Shown here: piece after piece, positions 24,458 to 34,931 of the stretch
Numbering within the stretch: the first letter of the stretch is position 1
Layout: the number at the start of each line of letters is the position of its first letter
Assembly (NCBI GenBank): GCA_963855995.1
Contig: OY979716.1
Location: 44,978,213-45,042,212 of the forward strand
Source: Muricea muricata
Lineage: Eukaryota > Cnidaria > Anthozoa > Malacalcyonacea > Plexauridae
Length of the DNA: 64,000 nucleotides
Reading direction: 5' to 3'
Position numbers and translations under genes: made by a program
The notes under the pieces: model-generated
Told to the model about the DNA's origin: nothing
Seen by the model: only the letters and a program-made list of their open reading frames with translations
The model's database searches: none

Positions 24458-26060
24458 AGCATTTAGTGATTTAAAGAAATGTTTGATTTCCGCTCCAATT
24501 TTGGCTCTATATGATCCAAATTTAGAAACTAAGATAAACGCAGATAAGTCTTCCTATGGTATAGGTGGGGTAGTATTACAAAAACAAGAAGATGGGGAGT
24601 GGAAACCCGTATCATACATATCAAGGGCACTTACTGATACCGAATCTAGGTATAGCCAAATAGAGAAGGAATGCCTAGCATTTACTTGGGCATGCGAGAG
24701 GTCGAGTGATTACATTTTAGGTAAATCATTCATTGGTGAAACCGATCATAAGCCCTTGGTACCCTTGTTGACCACCCACACCTTAGACCAAGTACCACCT
24801 CGTATTCAAAGGTTCCGAATGAGACTAATGAGATTCAACCTGCAGAACGTGATCCATGTACCTGGTAAGCAGATGTACACTAGCGACGCATTATCCAGAC
24901 TCATACGGAAATCTGCTGACTCGGATCCAGTAATTCCCGAAGTTGAGATGAACGCATTCATAGGTACTGTGATTGACTCATTGTCAGTCTCGGACACGAA
25001 GCTTAAAGAAATCATCGAAGCACAAGAAGATGACGAGGTGTGCAAGAGAATAAAGCAATACTGTTTAGAAGGATGGCCAGATAAACACGCAGTTCCAGAT
25101 GCTGTAAAATCCTACTGGAGAGAAAGAGGAGAACTTACCGTAGTTCAACGTCTGATCATGAAAGGAATGCGAATATTGATTCCATTGAACATGTGTTTGG
25201 ACGTCTTAGACAAAATTCACCAAGGACATCTTGGAATTACGAAGTGTTGAGAACGTGCGAAGCAGTCGGTGTGGTGGCCGGGTCTGAGTACTCAAATTCA
25301 AGATATGGTGCAGAATTGTCGCACATGTGCCATGCATCTAGTGAATAAGCCAAGAACCCTTGGTTCCTACATCGTTTCCAGAACGACCATGGCAGACGTT
25401 AGCAACGGACTTTTTCAGATGCGAGAACGTTGACTACCTACTCGTAGTGGATTACTTTTCACGATATGTTGAAGTATGCGCAATGGGGAAGAATAAAACG
25501 GCGACGGAAGTTTGCAGAGTTATGAAGTCAATCTTTTCGCGGTATGGGATCCCGGAAAAGTTAAGTCGGATAACGGGCCTCCGTTTAACAGCGGCGAATA
25601 CTTGCAGTTTGCAAACGAGTGGGGATTCGAAGTTGCTCACAGCAGTCCAAAATATCCACAATCCAACGGAGAAGTTGAACATGCCGTGCAGACCGTAAAG
25701 CGACTTCTCAAGAAAGGAAAAGAGAAAGAAAAAGCTTTGTTAGCTTACAGGTCAACACCATTATCTTGTGGGTACTCTCCGGCAGAGTTACTCATGTGAA
25801 GAAAGATTCGTACGACGGTTCCAGTGTTTCATACGTTGTTAACACCTAAGTGGCCTGACCTTGTATATTTACAAGAACACGAAGCCCAACGAAAAGTACA
25901 ACAAGAGAAATATTACAACACTAGACACCGTGCAGTACCACTTCAAAAACTTACTGAAGGAACTGAAGTTCATACAACGCATCCTGAGCCAGGTGTCATC
26001 AAGAATGCCACCGTTACTCCGCGACAGTACGAAGTCGAGACTCCCACCGGAGTGATCAAG
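24458..26060 (+). pseudogene. Ty3/gypsy Pol, part 2: RNase H and integrase, 3' end lost
   Basis: Continues the pol frame from 20267. RNase H is clear (LYDPNLETKINADKSSYGIG, then YSQIEKECLAFTWACER). The integrase begins about 25200: IHQGHLGITKC, then frame breaks near 25250 and 25560, WQTLATDFFRCENVDYLLVVDYFSRY with the first catalytic Asp, and VKSDNGPPFNSGEY with the second; the Glu lies in NGEVEHAVQTVKR. The tail ends near YEVETPTGVI at about 26058, where the sequence changes to an element C gene. No 3' LTR follows, so the right end is deleted or was replaced. Confidence 0.9.
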
Positions 26061-26522
26061 GACGAGGACGAGGGCAATCCCACTCAAGAAACGATACCTT
26101 TACCAGACTCTGCTATCGTGGACAGTATGCCAAAAACAAAGCGGCAAAAAGCTATGTCAATTTTAAATCGATTGAAGACACGACCTGACATTATTACCTG
26201 GGACGAATCTGGACGCGTCACTCTCGAAGGTGTAAAAGTCCCAGGTTCTAATATATCTGACCTGTTGAGTGACGCCGTGAAAGGACGAAAAAACTTTAAT
26301 CCTACCGGCTCGAAAAGGTTTTTTAATGTCTTATCAAAAATTAATATGCGCAAAGATCTTGTCCGAAATGAAGAGAGATGGAAACAATCCGAAATAGACA
26401 ATTCTCATGGTGAAGTAGTAGACGAAAGCTCTCAATCTGCTACCCCGTTGAAATATTTCCGTAGTCTTGTAGAAAGACACGAAGCAAAAAAACCAACACA
26501 AACTTCCTGGCTAAAATATTAA
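26060..26522 (+). CDS. Element C accessory protein, unknown function, now fused to the gypsy integrase tail
   Basis: The frame is open with the upstream gypsy remnant from 25824, but the composition and content change at about 26060. The last 150 residues (MPKTKRQKAMSILNRLK, a WDESGRVTLEGV segment, then NISDLL and NFNPTGSKRFF) resemble a small protein I have seen beside capsid genes of invertebrate Polintons; its role is unknown to me. An AATAAA follows the stop at about 26541. It converges on the virion genes of element C, which read leftward. A start at ATG 26128 would give about 131 residues. Confidence 0.6.
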
Positions 26523-26644
26523 TCTTAATTTTTCATGTTAATAAATAAACATTTTAAAAAATCTTTTTCTTGTGATTTTGATTTATGTGTTAATGCAAGA
26601 CAAGACATTGGTTTAAAAAAACATTTATTGATTAAAGTACTACA

Positions 26645-27186
26645 TTATTTCCAAAACATCATTTTACTAGACTGATTATAGTTATCGTTTGCCTGCTTTA
26701 GCATTACTTTGAAATGATTCTTAACAAACTGAGACACTTTTACATCATTTGACATTGTATCCTTACTAAAAAACTGTACGATTTTATTCATGCTATGTCC
26801 CCTTGCTCTACGACTAAAATAAAATATACAGTACTGTCCACACACATCGGACCAAGAACTTTGCAGTTTACGTTTATTAAAGTCCCACTCGCTCGAATGT
26901 TTATCTAGCAAGTGTTCAAATAAACTACTATAGTAAGATGGTGGCTGTCCAAAGCTGTCAAAAAATTGTCCGCTAACTGCGTTTTGTTGACCGTTCTGTT
27001 CTTCTTCTGTAAAAAAAACGCTAACCAGTGACTACCTATCTCACTGCTAGGATCTGTGTTTGCAATCAATCCACATGGAAACTTGTCAATTCTTTCAGGT
27101 AACTTATCACGGGGAAACACACCACAAAACCTCTTTCTTGTTACAGAGTCTTGTTCCAAAGCATGGACTATCTGAATAGTGTTCAT
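26645..27186 (-). pseudogene. Adenain-like cysteine protease of element C, frameshifted
   Basis: Maturation protease of the adenain/Ulp1-fold family used by adintoviruses and Polintons to process virion proteins. The first part (26905-27186) has the catalytic His in SHWLAFFLQ and an Asp in LTALDSH. The second part (26645-26911, another frame) has the Gln-Cys end of the site in LQSSWSDVCGQYC. Together they match the family's length of about 180-200 residues. The frame changes near 26910-26930. It is the last gene of the leftward cluster and follows the major capsid gene directly. Confidence 0.85.
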
Positions 27187-28505
27187 TTAGCCAGAGTAGT
27201 CATAAATGACGTTCCTTTCTGCATCAATTTGATTCAGATTTTCAAACTCTCCATAACACACGATACTCACGGCTGCTGCCGGTGCAGTTGAGAACTTGAT
27301 GTCAACTGTCAAATTTCCTCTTTGAACTGTACTGAAATGGGGTGACAACCCACACATATCGGCGGTCAGGTCAAAAGCAAAAATTGCATTTCCATTTGAA
27401 AACTCATCTCGTGATATATCGTTTCCCATGTTGTAATACATCTTCCCGTGCCGGAAAAAAGCATGGAAACGCCTCAATAAACCTTTTGTATGCACCGAAG
27501 GAGAGTTGAATCGGTTTAAACGGTATTGCTTCTCCATTCACGGATAATGCAACAGATGACATGTTAAAGTGTTGAAAATTGTACGGATTTTTCTTGTACG
27601 CCCTGTTAAACGCCTCGTTCTCGACTAATCCGAAGACGAATGTTTTCGGTTCAAGTCCACTAAAGACGTTATCTTTCACCAAGGATGGATTCCCGGCTGG
27701 AATAATAAAACTCTTGCACTCGACGCGACGTATGGGGTAGATTGCTGGTCCTTTTTTCAATGCAATTTCGTGAGCCATGGTGATGCTAGGGTTTACTTTA
27801 ACTTTACGTATTTTAAGATAGGCCTCGGTTAGTTTGACTCTGTAATCAGCGTCATCCACAGATGACATCAAACAAAACTCATGTCCATTTCGATTCAACA
27901 CAACTTTTAGATCGACAAAGCTGAGTAGCAGTCGTTCAGTAAAAAATACGTCGCAAAATATCGGACTAGCCAGCTCTATCACTCCACTTGTTTTGCTAAA
28001 CTGGTACCTCGCTTTAAGACCTTTGTTACCGTCTACAGCAGTAGGATCTGCCACTTCCATTTTCCCTGCAGTATCTTTGTAAAACAAGACTGCAGTGAGC
28101 TGAGACTGCTTAGCGGAAGACCATAATTGAGGAGGGTTTCGAGATAAGATCGGTAGCTATTGGTGCCCATAGCCTGTGTTACTTGCTTCTCTTTCAAATA
28201 GGCATCGACTTGTTTAAACAGACTATGAAGGAAATTGTTCATGACCCCAACCTTCTCACCCGTGTCGAAATCTGCGCCATCAGCTTTCGTCACTTTTGCT
28301 CTCACCACGAGAATTGTTTTTGACAAATCGATATAATCTTCTGTTCCCGGCGACAAAAAGTAATGGGGCCACTTTCTGTTACACTGGAAACAGTTTGGTG
28401 ATCTATCCAATGTCCCTTTTCCAAACTTACTTGTGTTGGAGGCATGGAAAATAAATCAAGCTCACTTTTTGTACATTCTTGCGACTTTGAATGTACGAAA
28501 TTCAT
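27187..28505 (-). pseudogene. Major capsid protein (double jelly-roll hexon) of element C, frameshifted
   Basis: Building block of an adintovirus/Polinton icosahedral capsid. The gene reads left from ATG 28505 in pieces: 28302-28505, 28033-28410, 27404-28087 and 27187-27537. Diagnostic stretches are FSMPPTQVSLEKG at the start, FLSPGTEDYIDLSKT, the central YPIRRVECKSFIIPAG followed by FVFGLVENEAFN, then NPYNFQHFN, and FAFDLTADMC near the end. Total length of about 440 residues fits the family. Three frame changes (about 28370, 28060 and 27470) mean no full-length protein. The gene sits between the basic core protein and the protease. Confidence 0.85.
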
Positions 28506-28507
28506 AT

Positions 28508-28990
28508 TTAACCAAATATATCTTTGGCACGAGTTGTTCTCCGCTTCTTGGACTGACTGCTTCTGGCAGTAGACGTTGATGCCTTTCTCTTTTTAGCAGT
28601 TGTTCTCCGTTCCCTCGCTCGACTGGTAGGTCTTTTTTTAGTCCGTTGTCCACTTCCTGTTTGAGCAAAAGTCTTAAGACGATTAATGGCTTTATCTCTT
28701 GCATCACTTACGGCCTCTTTTCCACGAGTTTTTATTGCCTGTTTCAAATCTTTACCGGAAGAAACATCCATAAGCACATTTGCCCCAGCGTTCAGTGCAC
28801 TTTTACCAAGGGCTTTCGCACCACTTTTAACCATTGGCATAACAGCTCTTGCAAGGCTTCTAAAAAGTCCTCCTAAACCGAATCCGACTTGACCATAACC
28901 ACGGATCCAGGGGGTTCCCGTAAAGATGGGCATTCCGTGTCCTTGTTGCTGGCCCATGTAGTAACGTACGTACTGATCTGTTTTAGTCAT
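28508..28990 (-). CDS. Basic core or minor capsid protein of element C (adenovirus pVI/pX-like in style)
   Basis: An intact ORF of 160 residues. The N-terminal half has a glycine-rich amphipathic stretch (YGQVGFGLGGLFRSLARA, then a VMPMVKSGAKALGKSAL segment) and the C-terminal half is very rich in Lys and Arg (RTKKRPTSRARERRTTAKKR). This plan, a membrane-active or capsid-lining start joined to a DNA-binding tail, recurs between capsid and penton-like genes in Polintons. The assignment is by position and composition, not by a catalytic motif. Its stop is three bases from the capsid ATG. Confidence 0.65.
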   Translation of the reverse strand: MTKTDQYVRYYMGQQQGHGMPIFTGTPWIRGYGQVGFGLGGLFRSLARAVMPMVKSGAKALGKSALNAGANVLMDVSSGKDLKQAIKTRGKEAVSDARDKAINRLKTFAQTGSGQRTKKRPTSRARERRTTAKKRKASTSTARSSQSKKRRTTRAKDIFG

Positions 28991-28993
28991 TGT

Positions 28994-29746
28994 TTATACA
29001 AAATAAGATGAACTCTGCTGCTTAAAATGTAGTGTCACTAACACATTTCCACGTTCAAATGGTACAGGTTTACCTGTATCATCTCTTAATACAATCTCAA
29101 TGTCCTCAAAAGATTTCGTTTGAACGGTCACATACTGTATGTTGGTAAACGTTTTTGCGAGAACTTCGCCCATTTTTCCTTGCTGGGGAACGCTTTTAAT
29201 CAGTTTGGCATTTGTATCTCCAACAACCTGAGGCTGTACAATATCACAATAAAAATATATCATCACTGTGCCGTTCAAGTCAGTGACATATGTACTCGTA
29301 GTTGTTTTTGTAATTTTTATTTCCTCTCCACCAAATCCCAAAATAATAGACAATCGTCCCATTAAAACCAATTGGTGACTATTCTTTACATGAACAGTTA
29401 CTTTTTTTCGAGCATTACACGTTAGTCTAATGTTGTCATTTCCTGTGTTTCTTTTTAATGCTGCATTGATCGATTTCACCAGATCGGCCATCGTGCCAAA
29501 ATAGCCACAGTCAACTATTGCCGTTTGAAAAATCAAACCGTCTTCACTGTAGTAAATGTGATTCTCGTGGTGTTGTAAAGTATACCATGTAATTGGATAA
29601 GAGATAGAGTATAAACTCACTTCCCAATCACCATTCAAATCAATGGCTTGTGGCAACTTTACACAATAACTAGTCGTCTTGTTATCGGGAAAGATATTTA
29701 AGAACGAGTTGCTTGGAAGCTCAAGATAAAAATGTGACCCACTCAT
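28994..29746 (-). CDS. Penton-like minor capsid protein of element C
   Basis: An intact 250-residue ORF. It begins HFYLELPSNSFLNIFPDN, followed by YCVKLPQAIDLNGDWEVSLY, a pattern typical of the second capsid protein of Polintons and adintoviruses (predicted single jelly roll, vertex position). The middle has LVLMGRLSIILGFG and a DIVQPQVVGD strand; the end has FERGNVLVTLHFK. The stop codon is four bases from the next gene's ATG, so the virion genes appear as one leftward unit. The ATG at 29746 is the first in frame and follows an AT-rich gap. Confidence 0.75.
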   Translation of the reverse strand: MSGSHFYLELPSNSFLNIFPDNKTTSYCVKLPQAIDLNGDWEVSLYSISYPITWYTLQHHENHIYYSEDGLIFQTAIVDCGYFGTMADLVKSINAALKRNTGNDNIRLTCNARKKVTVHVKNSHQLVLMGRLSIILGFGGEEIKITKTTTSTYVTDLNGTVMIYFYCDIVQPQVVGDTNAKLIKSVPQQGKMGEVLAKTFTNIQYVTVQTKSFEDIEIVLRDDTGKPVPFERGNVLVTLHFKQQSSSYFV

Positions 29747-29784
29747 TGTGAATTACAGACAAGAATAACATGACAACTACACAC

Positions 29785-30886
29785 TCAAGAGTTTAAAACA
29801 TTTATTTCAGAAGCATTTACCCATGAATTAAACTTGTTAGGATAACCTAACCATTTTACAAGATATTCTACTTTACTTCCCCTTCCGCGTTTTTTAAGAA
29901 TTTTTTCCACCTCATAGACATCATCGTCTTTGACAACCTTTTGCAGCTCTTTATCGTAAAACATTCCTTTAAGTTCCTCCCCGTCATAGTCTTTTAGTTT
30001 GTAAATGGGAGGGTCTCTTGGTAATCTTTTACTTACAACAAATATCTCGGTAGAAAAGTTTGGCAAATAAGATTTCTCAAATTTACGTTTAAGTTTACTT
30101 ATTTGTACCTTGTCTCCAACCTAAAATATATACTTTACAGGTTGTACGTTATCAAAAAAGCTATCGTATAGCATATGAAAGACATCATCCTCATTTTCTG
30201 TGTTGACAAGTGCGGGTTTCATCTTTATACCCCTATGTCGACTATGATTGTATGAATAGACCAAGTCGGGTAAAATTTCTAAATATCTCATCGTTTTCTT
30301 TGCCGTAAAATAACGCCACATCTTTGACTTAAATGTATGAATGACTCTTTCCACAATAGAGGCCTTTGTCTCGTTGAACGTATTGAAAAGTGTAATATCT
30401 TCATTCTTCAACAATGCTTGAAATGATTTGTTGAAAAATTCTGTTCCCTGGTCTGTCATGATCTTTTGGGGTTTTCTGCCCGAAGCTTCGAAGTCCGACT
30501 TTAAAAGCTTCAACTATGGCAGGACCCGTTTTTGACTTGATTGGAACTATCCATGCATACTTAGAGAATACATCTATACAGACGAGCAAATATCTATATT
30601 CATCATTATACTGTTTTAAAGACTGCATGTCTGCTAAATCCATTTGCCACTCTTCGTCTATACCTCCCACAATTACACAATTCCTCCTAAAGTTTTGACG
30701 AGCTGGTTTATGTAAAGTATAAGTATCTTGACTCAATAACCAGTCTGAAATTTGTTTTCGACTTAATTTAAACTTTTCCTCTTGCTTTACATCACAGTAT
30801 AAACTTTCAATTCCTCCGAAACTTCCTAGACGTTTTGGATCATAATAAACACTTTTTAAGTACTCATCAACTGTTGACTGGTCCAT
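29785..30886 (-). pseudogene. Element C integrase with C-terminal chromodomain, frameshifted
   Basis: Retroviral-type (rve) DDE integrase of the Polinton family, which inserts the element into host chromatin. From ATG 30886: an N-terminal helical region, then the first catalytic Asp in EEWQMDLADMQS, the second in IMTDQGTEFFN and the Glu in ASIVERVIHTFK. The frame changes between about 30515 and 30405, and again between the catalytic part (end 30121) and the chromodomain (29785-30066). The latter shows DVYEVEKILKKRG and YLVKWLGYPNKFNSWV, an aromatic-cage fold that may guide insertion to methylated histones. Confidence 0.9.
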
Positions 30887-30936
30887 GTCTTCTTTTTTAA
30901 TGAAACATACGAAAAAGTGTACCAGTGTTATAAAAA

Positions 30937-31248
30937 TTAGTTTTCTGTCTCGGTATATTGATCATTCAGTTCAGTTACTGCTGAAGTTGTATTTTCAGGT
31001 AGGTCTAACTGCTTGTCAATAGGGCCGCAGTTTTTAATTGTTTTACTGTTGTACCCCATTTGCAAGTGACCTTCCACATTTAAATTGTTACAGCCAAAAC
31101 TTACACCAAATTTAAACATTTTCTGTCTGCTATGATTTTTGTCTCTTTTGATTTTATCACTCTTGCTATGACAAGTTTCCATGTTACCTCTTGCAAGCAG
31201 GCCGAGTAAAATGAAGAAAAACAACAAAAGAGTACGTTTTAAAATCAT
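30937..31248 (-). CDS. Small secreted or membrane protein, copy 1 (element C)
   Basis: 103 residues. The first 20 or so residues (RTLLLFFFILLGLLARG) form a signal peptide or membrane anchor. The rest is polar, with CHSKSDKIKRDKN and FGVSFGCNNLNVEGHLQMGY. It lies in a 335-bp segment present again at 31409-31743, where the copy differs by a few bases. No known family. Upstream of the integrase and on the same strand. Confidence 0.55.
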   Translation of the reverse strand: MILKRTLLLFFFILLGLLARGNMETCHSKSDKIKRDKNHSRQKMFKFGVSFGCNNLNVEGHLQMGYNSKTIKNCGPIDKQLDLPENTTSAVTELNDQYTETEN

Positions 31249-31288
31249 TTATTTCTTTGGTAGATTACACTGTGTAGTTATATTTTAA
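30954..31288. repeat. 335-bp direct repeat, copy 1
   Basis: Begins TATATTGATCATTCAG and ends GTAGTTATATTTTAA. Nearly identical to 31409-31743, same length, only scattered substitutions. The two copies are separated by exactly 120 bp (31289-31408) of element D-style sequence. Confidence 0.92.
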
Positions 31289-31408
31289 GAGGGCCTTTTA
31301 CGGTTAAAAGACGATCTTATCGCCGATATTAAAAAGTTGAAAGGAAAATCCCGAAAGAAGAAAATGGTATTTGCAGCAAAGGCTATGGCGAAAACCGTAT
31401 TTATCGCG
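31289..31408 (+). pseudogene. 120-bp fragment of an element D gene between the two direct repeats
   Basis: Open throughout in one frame, including KDDLIADIKKLKGK and MVFAAKAMAKTVFIA. Its last 50 bp (31359-31408) recur at 32685-32734, where the D sequence continues. Codon use (CGA, ACG, CGC) matches element D and differs from the flanking C repeats. Confidence 0.7.
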
Positions 31409-31682
31409 TATATTGATCATTCAGTTCAGTTACTGCCGAAGTTGTATTTTCGGGTAGGTCTAACTGCTTGTCAATAGGGCCGTAGTTTTTAATTGTTTTA
31501 CTGTTGTACCCCATTTGCAAGTGACCTTCCACATTTAAATTGTTACGGCCAAAACTTACACCAAATTTAAACATTTTCTGTCTGCTATGATTTTTGTCTC
31601 TTTTGATTTTATCACTCTTGCTATGACAAGTTCCCATGTTACCTCTTGCAAGCAGACCGAGTAAAATGATGAAAAACAACAA
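31401..31682 (-). CDS. Small secreted or membrane protein, copy 2 (element C)
   Basis: 93 residues, almost the same as the copy at 30937-31248, with the same hydrophobic start (FFIILLGLLARG) and the FGVSFGRNNLNVEGHLQMGY core. Its C-terminus differs because the repeat edge falls before the stop. The duplication is recent, judging from the few differences. Confidence 0.55.
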   Translation of the reverse strand: MLFFIILLGLLARGNMGTCHSKSDKIKRDKNHSRQKMFKFGVSFGRNNLNVEGHLQMGYNSKTIKNYGPIDKQLDLPENTTSAVTELNDQYTR

Positions 31683-31719
31683 AACAGTACATTTTAAAAT
31701 CGTTTATTTCTTTGGTAGA

Positions 31720-32199
31720 TTACACTGTGTAGTTATATTTTAATTTACACACGCATAGAACATAGTCAATTAGATTGTTGATAAATGTTGTTCTCTCGAA
31801 TTCAGAATACCTCTGAAACCAAGCGAAACATGTCATATTGAATAGTGCCTCGAAGTAATCTCTATGGATCGCTGACGGTTCAGGATACTTCAAAATCTTG
31901 CAAGCTTCAACGACACCTTTCCACATAACATCATGGTCTAGCAGATCAAGAGCTCGCTCAGCATAGTATATCCAGCGTTCTTCATCACCGAGAGCCTCAA
32001 TGCGCTTTCGAAACCGTGTCCAAGGTCTACTGCAATCCTCATCTTGTTTGGCCTGTGCAGCTTCTTCTTCCAATTGTTGAATCTTACGATAGACCATCTT
32101 CGTGAACACAAAATCTATCAGTTTCTCAACAGTCAAGGCATCAAAGTCAATTTCACACTCATACATTTGTTTAAACAGGTGTGCCATAATTCTCTTCAC
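31720..32199 (-). CDS. Element C hypothetical protein, 159 residues
   Basis: Intact, largely helical and charged: IDFVFTKMVYRKIQQLEEEA, then WTRFRKRIEALGDEERWIYY and FERTTFINNLIDYVLC. No membrane segment or catalytic motif. Its stop overlaps the right edge of the 335-bp repeat copy 2. Position beside the integrase block suggests an accessory gene of the same element; I do not recognise the family. Confidence 0.55.
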   Translation of the reverse strand: MKRIMAHLFKQMYECEIDFDALTVEKLIDFVFTKMVYRKIQQLEEEAAQAKQDEDCSRPWTRFRKRIEALGDEERWIYYAERALDLLDHDVMWKGVVEACKILKYPEPSAIHRDYFEALFNMTCFAWFQRYSEFERTTFINNLIDYVLCVCKLKYNYTV

Positions 32200-32306
32200 G
32201 TTCTTTAGACCAACTGTTCACAAGCACGCTTAACAAATAGACTAACGTGATCATGATGATCTCGTCTCTTTTAAGTCATGTAAACCAGACAAACCAGTTT
32301 TTCAAA

Positions 32307-32343
32307 TATATGAATATGAACAAACATGTTTATTCATATATGT
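32307..32343. repeat. Palindrome 3' of the 89-residue ORF
   Basis: ATATATGAATATGAACA and TGTTTATTCATATAT pair with a short loop. It lies in the gap between two leftward genes and could mark a transcript end; it is less perfect than the element D palindromes. Confidence 0.5.
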
Positions 32344-32406
32344 CATCATAAATTAACAACGAAGATATACATTGCAATGAAAAGCTTTATTCAAGAAAAT
32401 ATAATA

Positions 32407-32676
32407 TTACAATTGTTCAAGAGTCTCTTTTTTAAGCAACCGTCTCTCGTTTGCACAGAACACTGATCGCCAATCGTAACAAGTGTACTTCAGTAACTCT
32501 AGTCCATTCACCCTTGGTTTAATATCGTTTAAACTGTTCATAAAGTTCTCCATAACTCTTGCTTCAGATATTTTTGATAACGCATCATCAAAGTACATTG
32601 ACAATCTTTCATCACTTTCCATCATAAGACAAGATGCTGTCTTTGTGATGGATGACCAATGATGCAGCCGTTGCAA
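32407..32676 (-). CDS. Element C hypothetical protein, 89 residues
   Basis: Contains MESDERLSMYFDDALSKI and MNSLNDIKPRVNGLELLKY. The ATG at 32676 is only eight bases from the D junction at 32685, so the true N-terminus may be lost or altered; an internal Met at about 32622 is an alternative start. No family recognised. Confidence 0.4.
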   Translation of the reverse strand: MQRLHHWSSITKTASCLMMESDERLSMYFDDALSKISEARVMENFMNSLNDIKPRVNGLELLKYTCYDWRSVFCANERRLLKKETLEQL

Positions 32677-32684
32677 GCCGTCGC

Positions 32685-32932
32685 AGAAAATGGTATTTGC
32701 AGCAAAAGCTATGGCGAAAACCGTATTTATCGCGGGGACTGTAACGCCGCGTTATTTTTTCCGCCGGCTATTGTAGTCGCATCATTAGGTGCTGCTGCTA
32801 TGTTATTAGACGGAGGACAAAGCGCAGTAAAGAACGTAAGAAAAGTACGCGAGAATCGAACAAAACAAACGAACACGGAATCTAATTTAAAAGACGTCGA
32901 AATCGAGATAATAGAGACATTTAGCTTCGCGT
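32685..32932 (+). pseudogene. Element D membrane-protein remnant
   Basis: Starts with the 50-bp segment shared with 31359-31408, then after a one-base frame change reads FFPPAIVVASLGAAAMLLDG, a membrane-like segment, and a charged tail (VRKVRENRTKQTNTES). The frame and the D-style composition end near 32932, where sequence leading into the Harbinger transposase begins. Confidence 0.5.
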
Positions 32933-33049
32933 TTTGTTATTTTACCGCAAACGGGAAACTGCATTTCGCGGTTTGCCGCTCGCGGTTTGCGGTGACAACA
33001 ATTTTGCGATTTAGCAAGACGTCAAGTAATCAAGTTTTTCTTTTCCAAG

Positions 33050-34762
33050 ATGGCGGCCGTGGTGAGGTTAGTATGTATGTTAGTATGCGTAAAAATTGTA
33101 CAGGATGATGAATCAGAAAAAAACTGATGCCTTTCTAACATTTCTTATTCTTTATTAGCACACAATATAGTGATGTTCTTATGATACAGTTGTTGAACGA
33201 CAGCAGTGAATCGAGTTCTAGCAGCGATGAGGAAGATCTTGATTTGGTGCTTTTTGAAGAAATGTTTCCAGTGGGAAAGTTGAATGATAAACCGTTGATA
33301 AATTTGCAGGATCTCAGCGACCAACAGTGTGAAAAAATGTTTAGGCAAGTATTTTAACTGTTCTTGATGATCTCTGAAAGTAAAGCTTTTCTATTTTAAC
33401 TCATTTCAGGTGGTTCATTCGAGTTTGCAATGAATACTTTAGGGTTTATAGAAAATTATCAACAAACTCATTTTTTTCCACCCAAGGTTTCATAAAGAAG
33501 ACATACCTCGTCGTTTTTCCGCTGGGCGTCTGGAATGGAAGCTTTGCTGATTTTCCTCAGAAGACTAGTTTATCCAAACAGGTGGTATGATTTAGTGGAC
33601 ACATTTGGAAGAAGTGAATCTGAGTTAAGCCTTATTTCCAACAAGGTATACTTTTTACTTGTTTTCATCAAAGAACCGACATTTGTTTGACATTACAGTA
33701 TTAAATTATATTGGGTCTGTCTAGATTTTGGATGATCTTCATGATCGATTTGGCTATCTGTTAAACACTTTGGACCTAGTTTGGCTTGACCCTGAGGTCT
33801 TCTCCAATTCAATTCATGAGAAAGGGGCACCTTTGGCTCAGTGTTGGGGATTTATTGACGGCACAGTGAGGCCAATTGCACGTCCAGTCAGAAATCAACA
33901 AATAATGTATAGTGGGCATAAGAGAACTCACTGCCTGAAATTTCAGGTATGATGAAATTTAGAAGGTTATAGTATAATTTTTGCAAATCAGGGATGGTAG
34001 ATTATATAAATAAATAAGCCAAACCCTCATTAGTGTCTTTAAGAAAAAGAAATACAAATACAAAAAAAAACAAAAGTCAAATACAAAGAAAAACAATGAG
34101 CATTGTTTAAAGTTTGGCTTATTTATGCAGGCAAACTACCAACCCTGGTGTAAATTTCCAGCTGTTTAAACAATGAGCATGCTGCCAAATGAAAACTGCA
34201 AGCTCCTGCCCCTCTTATACTATATGACCATGCACTATATATTTTTGCAAATAAAATTTTAAACTGAATAATTAATTTTCATAATTGACTTTTTCAGCCA
34301 GTGCATGCCCCAAATGGCCTGATAGTGAACATGTTTGGACCTGTGGAAGGACGCAGGCATGATGCATTCATGCTTGGTGTTAGTGGTTTGCCAGAAAAGT
34401 TGAGAAGGCTTCAACTTCCCAATGGAGATCCTTATGTTGTTTATGGAGATCCAGCATACGGTGTGACTGACAACATTTTGGCTCCATTTCGTGGCGCATT
34501 TTTAACAGTTAAAGAACAGGAATTCAACAAGCGCATGAGCAAGGTTCGGGTAAGCGTGGAATGGGCCTTTGGAAAAATTACTCAGTATTTTGCTTTCTTG
34601 GACTTCAAGAAAAATCAAAAAGTTTTACTTCAGCCTATTGCCAAGTACTATCTTGTTGGAACTCTTTTGGTGAACTGTCACACGTGTTTATACGGATCAC
34701 AAACAAGTTCATATTTTGAGCTTCAACCTCCATCCTTGGAAACCTATTTGTTGAATCAATGA
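33050..34762 (+). CDS. PIF-Harbinger transposase (DDE_Tnp_4), five exons
   Basis: Cut-and-paste transposase. Exons are about 33050-33066, 33159-33344, 33487-33645, 33725-33946 and 34298-34762; donors are GTTAGT, GCAAGT (a GC-AG intron), GTATAC and GTATGA, and all acceptors are AG. The acidic N-terminal exon has ESSSSSDEEDLDL. The catalytic Asp residues lie in WGFIDGTVRP and YGDPAYGV and the Glu in VEWAFGKI. One frame change inside exon 3 (about 33535) removes part of the region after FHKEDIPR. Intron 4 contains a MITE. The convergent partner gene at 34932-36756 is the Myb-like protein that Harbinger transposases need. Confidence 0.88.
33989..34147. mobile_element. MITE in the Harbinger intron, related to 62524-62646
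   Basis: Ends CAGGGATGGTAG and CTACCAACCCTG. Internal inverted pair AAATAAGCCAAAC (34010) and GTTTGGCTTATTT (34112), and CTCATTAGTGT shared with the copy at 62524. Flanks TTGCAAAT and GTGTAAAT look like a decayed eight-base duplication, pointing to hAT. Confidence 0.7.
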
Positions 34763-34931
34763 CAACCTTACTATTATTGTTCAAAATATATTATAAATAG
34801 TTATTTTCAACTGCTCAATAAATAAAACGTGTCAGAAATACACCTTAATATATACATATAAAAGTATCAAACAAATTCTGTGTATAAAAAAGTGCAACAT
34901 TTTATAATTGATACAAACACTGTCCTATTGC

